In this document: positions 6,041 through 7,232 of the stretch, in pieces
Layout of the letters: each line of letters starts with the position of its first letter
Position numbering within the stretch: position 1 is the stretch's first letter
From: CAYJBH01 sp964369965
GTDB taxonomy: Bacteria; Bacillota; Clostridia; Oscillospirales; Ruminococcaceae
NCBI GenBank assembly: GCA_964369965.1
Contig: CAYJGF010000039.1
Span: 1-7,232, forward strand
Direction of reading: 5' to 3'
DNA length: 7,232 nucleotides
Translations under genes and position numbers: made by a program
Notes under the pieces: generated by a model
The model's database searches: none
Seen by the model: only the letters and a program-made list of their open reading frames with translations
What the model was told of the DNA's origin: nothing

Positions 6041-6165
6041 GCAAGATCTCCGATTGTGTTTTTTTATGCCAGATAATAAAGTTCTTCCCCGCCTGCTTTA
6101 GAGCACGGTTGCTTCTCCGATTTCCATAGAGTCATCATTATTTTTGTCATAGCTAAATTGTATAT

Positions 6166-6195
6166 AGTATAACACAATTTCACACAAAATGTCAA
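6166..6195 (-). promoter_or_regulatory. Housekeeping (sigma-A/sigma-70) promoter of the surface-protein gene
   Basis: On the minus strand TTGACA (6190-6195), an 18-bp spacer, and TATACT (6166-6171) give a perfect -35 and a near-perfect -10. The expected start near 6158 leaves a leader of about 125 nt before the ATG at 6031. The gene therefore looks constitutively transcribable rather than under the flagellar sigma factor. Confidence 0.75.
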
Positions 6196-6388
6196 ATGAA
6201 ATCGACTTGAAAAATTTAAAAAGCAACAATGAGCAACAATAAATGCATTAACCCGCAATTCACAAATCAAGAAAAAACACACAACTCTCTGCCGTTTCAG
6301 TAGTCGTATCGGAGCCATCCTGATTTGAAAGCTGGTAGTTTTTTCCATCGCTCTTATGATAGCCCATGCTTGACCCAATTCAGGTGTA
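6196..6388. other. Non-coding or unassignable AT-rich stretch between the surface-protein promoter and the VirD4 remnant
   Basis: I find no supportable gene here. A minus-strand frame is open from 6417 through this region, but its sequence runs through the promoter of the surface gene and matches no family I recognise. The stretch includes a short duplicated AGCAACAAT-type sequence around 6220-6240. It probably represents scrambled flanking DNA between element fragments. Confidence 0.4.
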
Positions 6389-6619
6389 ATGGTCTGCGCA
6401 TCTTCAAAAAAACGCACACAAAAGGGCGAGCAGTTTTGGGATACCTCCGCAGGTATGCTACTGCTTGCCCTAATATTTTACCTAAAATATGAAGCGCCTG
6501 TTGAGGAGCAGACATTTGACATGGTGATGGAGCTTTTGTGTGCCGGTGAAGTGAGCAAGGACGGCGATGGACAGAGTAGCCATCAGAATGCGATATTTCC
6601 GGTATTTGATGGAGTGTAG
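6389..6619 (+). pseudogene. Fragment of a VirD4/TraG-type conjugative coupling protein
   Basis: The frame reads KGEQFWDTSAGMLLLALIFY, then LKYEAPVEEQTFDMVMELL and CAGEVSKDGDG, ending in a TAG at 6617-6619. This is the characteristic stretch of VirD4/TraG coupling ATPases of Firmicutes integrative conjugative elements: PFWEKSE-type motif, a hydrophobic ALIFYL helix, then EAPxEEQxFxMVMELL. Such proteins are normally about 600 aa membrane ATPases that link the relaxosome to the type IV secretion channel. Here the membrane segments, Walker A region and remaining C-terminal part are absent, and the frame departs from the family after about GEVSKD. The homologous part starts near 6422, and the ATG at 6389 is probably fortuitous. 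It is a non-functional relic. IS256 sequence begins about 100 bp further on, and the junction lies between them. Confidence 0.7.
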
Positions 6620-6718
6620 TTGCCTGTCTACACTGGCAAGCAAATACAACTCCTCCATTATGCTTGTGCTTATGGGCACGGTTAAACTTGCCGACCGTGT
6701 TGTGAAAGAACTAATGAG

Positions 6719-7232
6719 GTTATTTTGATTGCATGCAGAGACAATTTAAGCGGATTTTCGACGGCAATTGAAACGGTTTTTCAAAAACTGAGCAACAACT
6801 TTGCGTAATTCACCAGATTCGAAATTCAACAAAATACGTTTCGTACAAGGACATTAAAGCTGTGATGGCGGATTTGAAACTGATTTATGGAGCCGTGACG
6901 CTAGATGACGCAGAGTACAAACTCAAAGAATTTCGTGAAAAATGGAATAAAAAATATCCGCAAATTTTAAAATCATGGGACGCAAATTGGACGGAATTAT
7001 CAACATATTTTAAATACCCCGCCGAAGTGCGAACCCTGATTTATACCACGAATGCTGTCGAAGGGTTTCACAGGATGCTCCGCAAATACACCAAAACAAA
7101 GACGATTTATCCAACCGATGATGCTGTCAGAAAATCTGTTTTTCTGTCGATACAGGAAATCTCGAGAAAATGGAGTATGCCGGTTAAAAATTGGGGCATG
7201 ATAATTGGACAGCTGATGATATTTTTTGATGA
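6719..7232 (+). pseudogene. IS256-family transposase, C-terminal half, frameshifted, running off the window
   Basis: From about 6719 the frame reads VILIACRDNLSGFSTAIETV, the block holding the second catalytic Asp of IS256/mutator transposases. At the A5 run 6783-6787 it loses register and stops at a TAA a few codons on. With one A added, reading from 6787 continues as TEQQLCVIHQIRNSTKYVSY, then NWTELSTYFKYPAEVRTLIY, TTNAVEGFHRMLRK (catalytic Glu codon at 7060-7062) and on to QLMIFFD at the edge. The Cys codon at 6802 and His codon at 6811 form the family's CxxH motif. Only about the last 170 residues of a roughly 400-aa enzyme are present: the N-terminal DNA-binding part and first catalytic Asp are missing. 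So the copy is truncated and frameshifted. No terminal inverted repeat is visible; the right end would lie just beyond the window. Confidence 0.9.

Noticed and set aside
6032..6158. The surface-protein leader was examined as a possible cyclic-di-GMP riboswitch because adhesin genes are often so controlled; a small bulged hairpin with TGCT/AGCA is present.
   Set aside because: The conserved core of the GEMM-I class (GGACGCAAAG and the GCAAACC element) is not matched, and no terminator hairpin follows.
4044..6384. A 12-bp inverted repeat pair (CCTGAATTGGGT at 4044-4055 and its complement at 6373-6384) bracketing the surface-protein gene, suggestive of an invertible segment.
   Set aside because: About one to two such 12-bp inverted pairs are expected by chance in 7.2 kb, the match does not extend, and one copy lies inside the XRE coding remnant. 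The promoter would also invert together with the gene, so phase switching is not explained.
6064..6417. A 117-codon minus-strand open frame upstream of the surface-protein gene.
   Set aside because: It runs through the strong promoter and leader of the surface gene, overlaps the start of the VirD4 remnant antisense, has no recognisable domain and no clear ribosome binding site.
6567..6728. A 53-aa plus-strand frame (starts MDRVAIRMRYF) across the VirD4/IS256 junction.
   Set aside because: It overlaps both remnants in a different frame, has no supported ribosome binding site and no recognisable family; likely chance.

Overview
The window looks like a chromosomal segment of a motile, Gram-positive anaerobe of the class Clostridia. 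The evidence is a FliD/FliS flagellar pair with AGGA-type ribosome binding sites and a sigma-28-like promoter, a cell-wall-anchored surface protein with a sortase-type tail, and debris of mobile elements typical of clostridial genomes (TnpV, a probable large serine recombinase, VirD4/TraG, IS256). I cannot name a species.

Layout. (1) Positions 1-77 hold three back-to-back stem-loops downstream of fliS. (2) Positions 91-2992, minus strand, carry a two-gene flagellar operon: fliD (filament cap, unusually long at 827 aa), then fliS (flagellin export chaperone) 25 nt later. A sigma-28-type promoter lies at 3126-3152. The roughly 125-nt leader contains a hairpin presenting AGGA in its loop, reminiscent of a CsrA site. 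(3) Positions about 3240-4040 are AT-rich and hold gene remnants on the plus strand: a frameshifted ParB-like piece, a probable C-terminus of a large serine recombinase, and a truncated TnpV. (4) Positions 4034-4245, minus strand, carry a frameshifted XRE-type helix-turn-helix remnant. (5) Positions 4247-6031, minus strand, carry an intact 594-aa surface protein: signal peptide, beta-helix-like glycine-rich repeats, Ig-like/YDG-like modules and a non-canonical SPQTG sorting signal. It has a near-consensus housekeeping promoter at 6166-6195. (6) Positions 6389-7232, plus strand, hold a broken VirD4/TraG coupling-protein fragment, then the C-terminal half of an IS256-family transposase with one frameshift, running off the right edge.

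How it fits together. The left 3 kb is ordinary flagellar core biology: FliS escorts flagellin to the export gate and FliD caps the growing filament. The rest resembles a graveyard of one or more integrative conjugative or mobilizable elements, with one apparently intact gene, the surface protein, between the fragments. I see no convincing new multi-gene system. The best leads are the possible CsrA-type control of fliD, the variant sortase signal, and the mosaic of decayed element genes.
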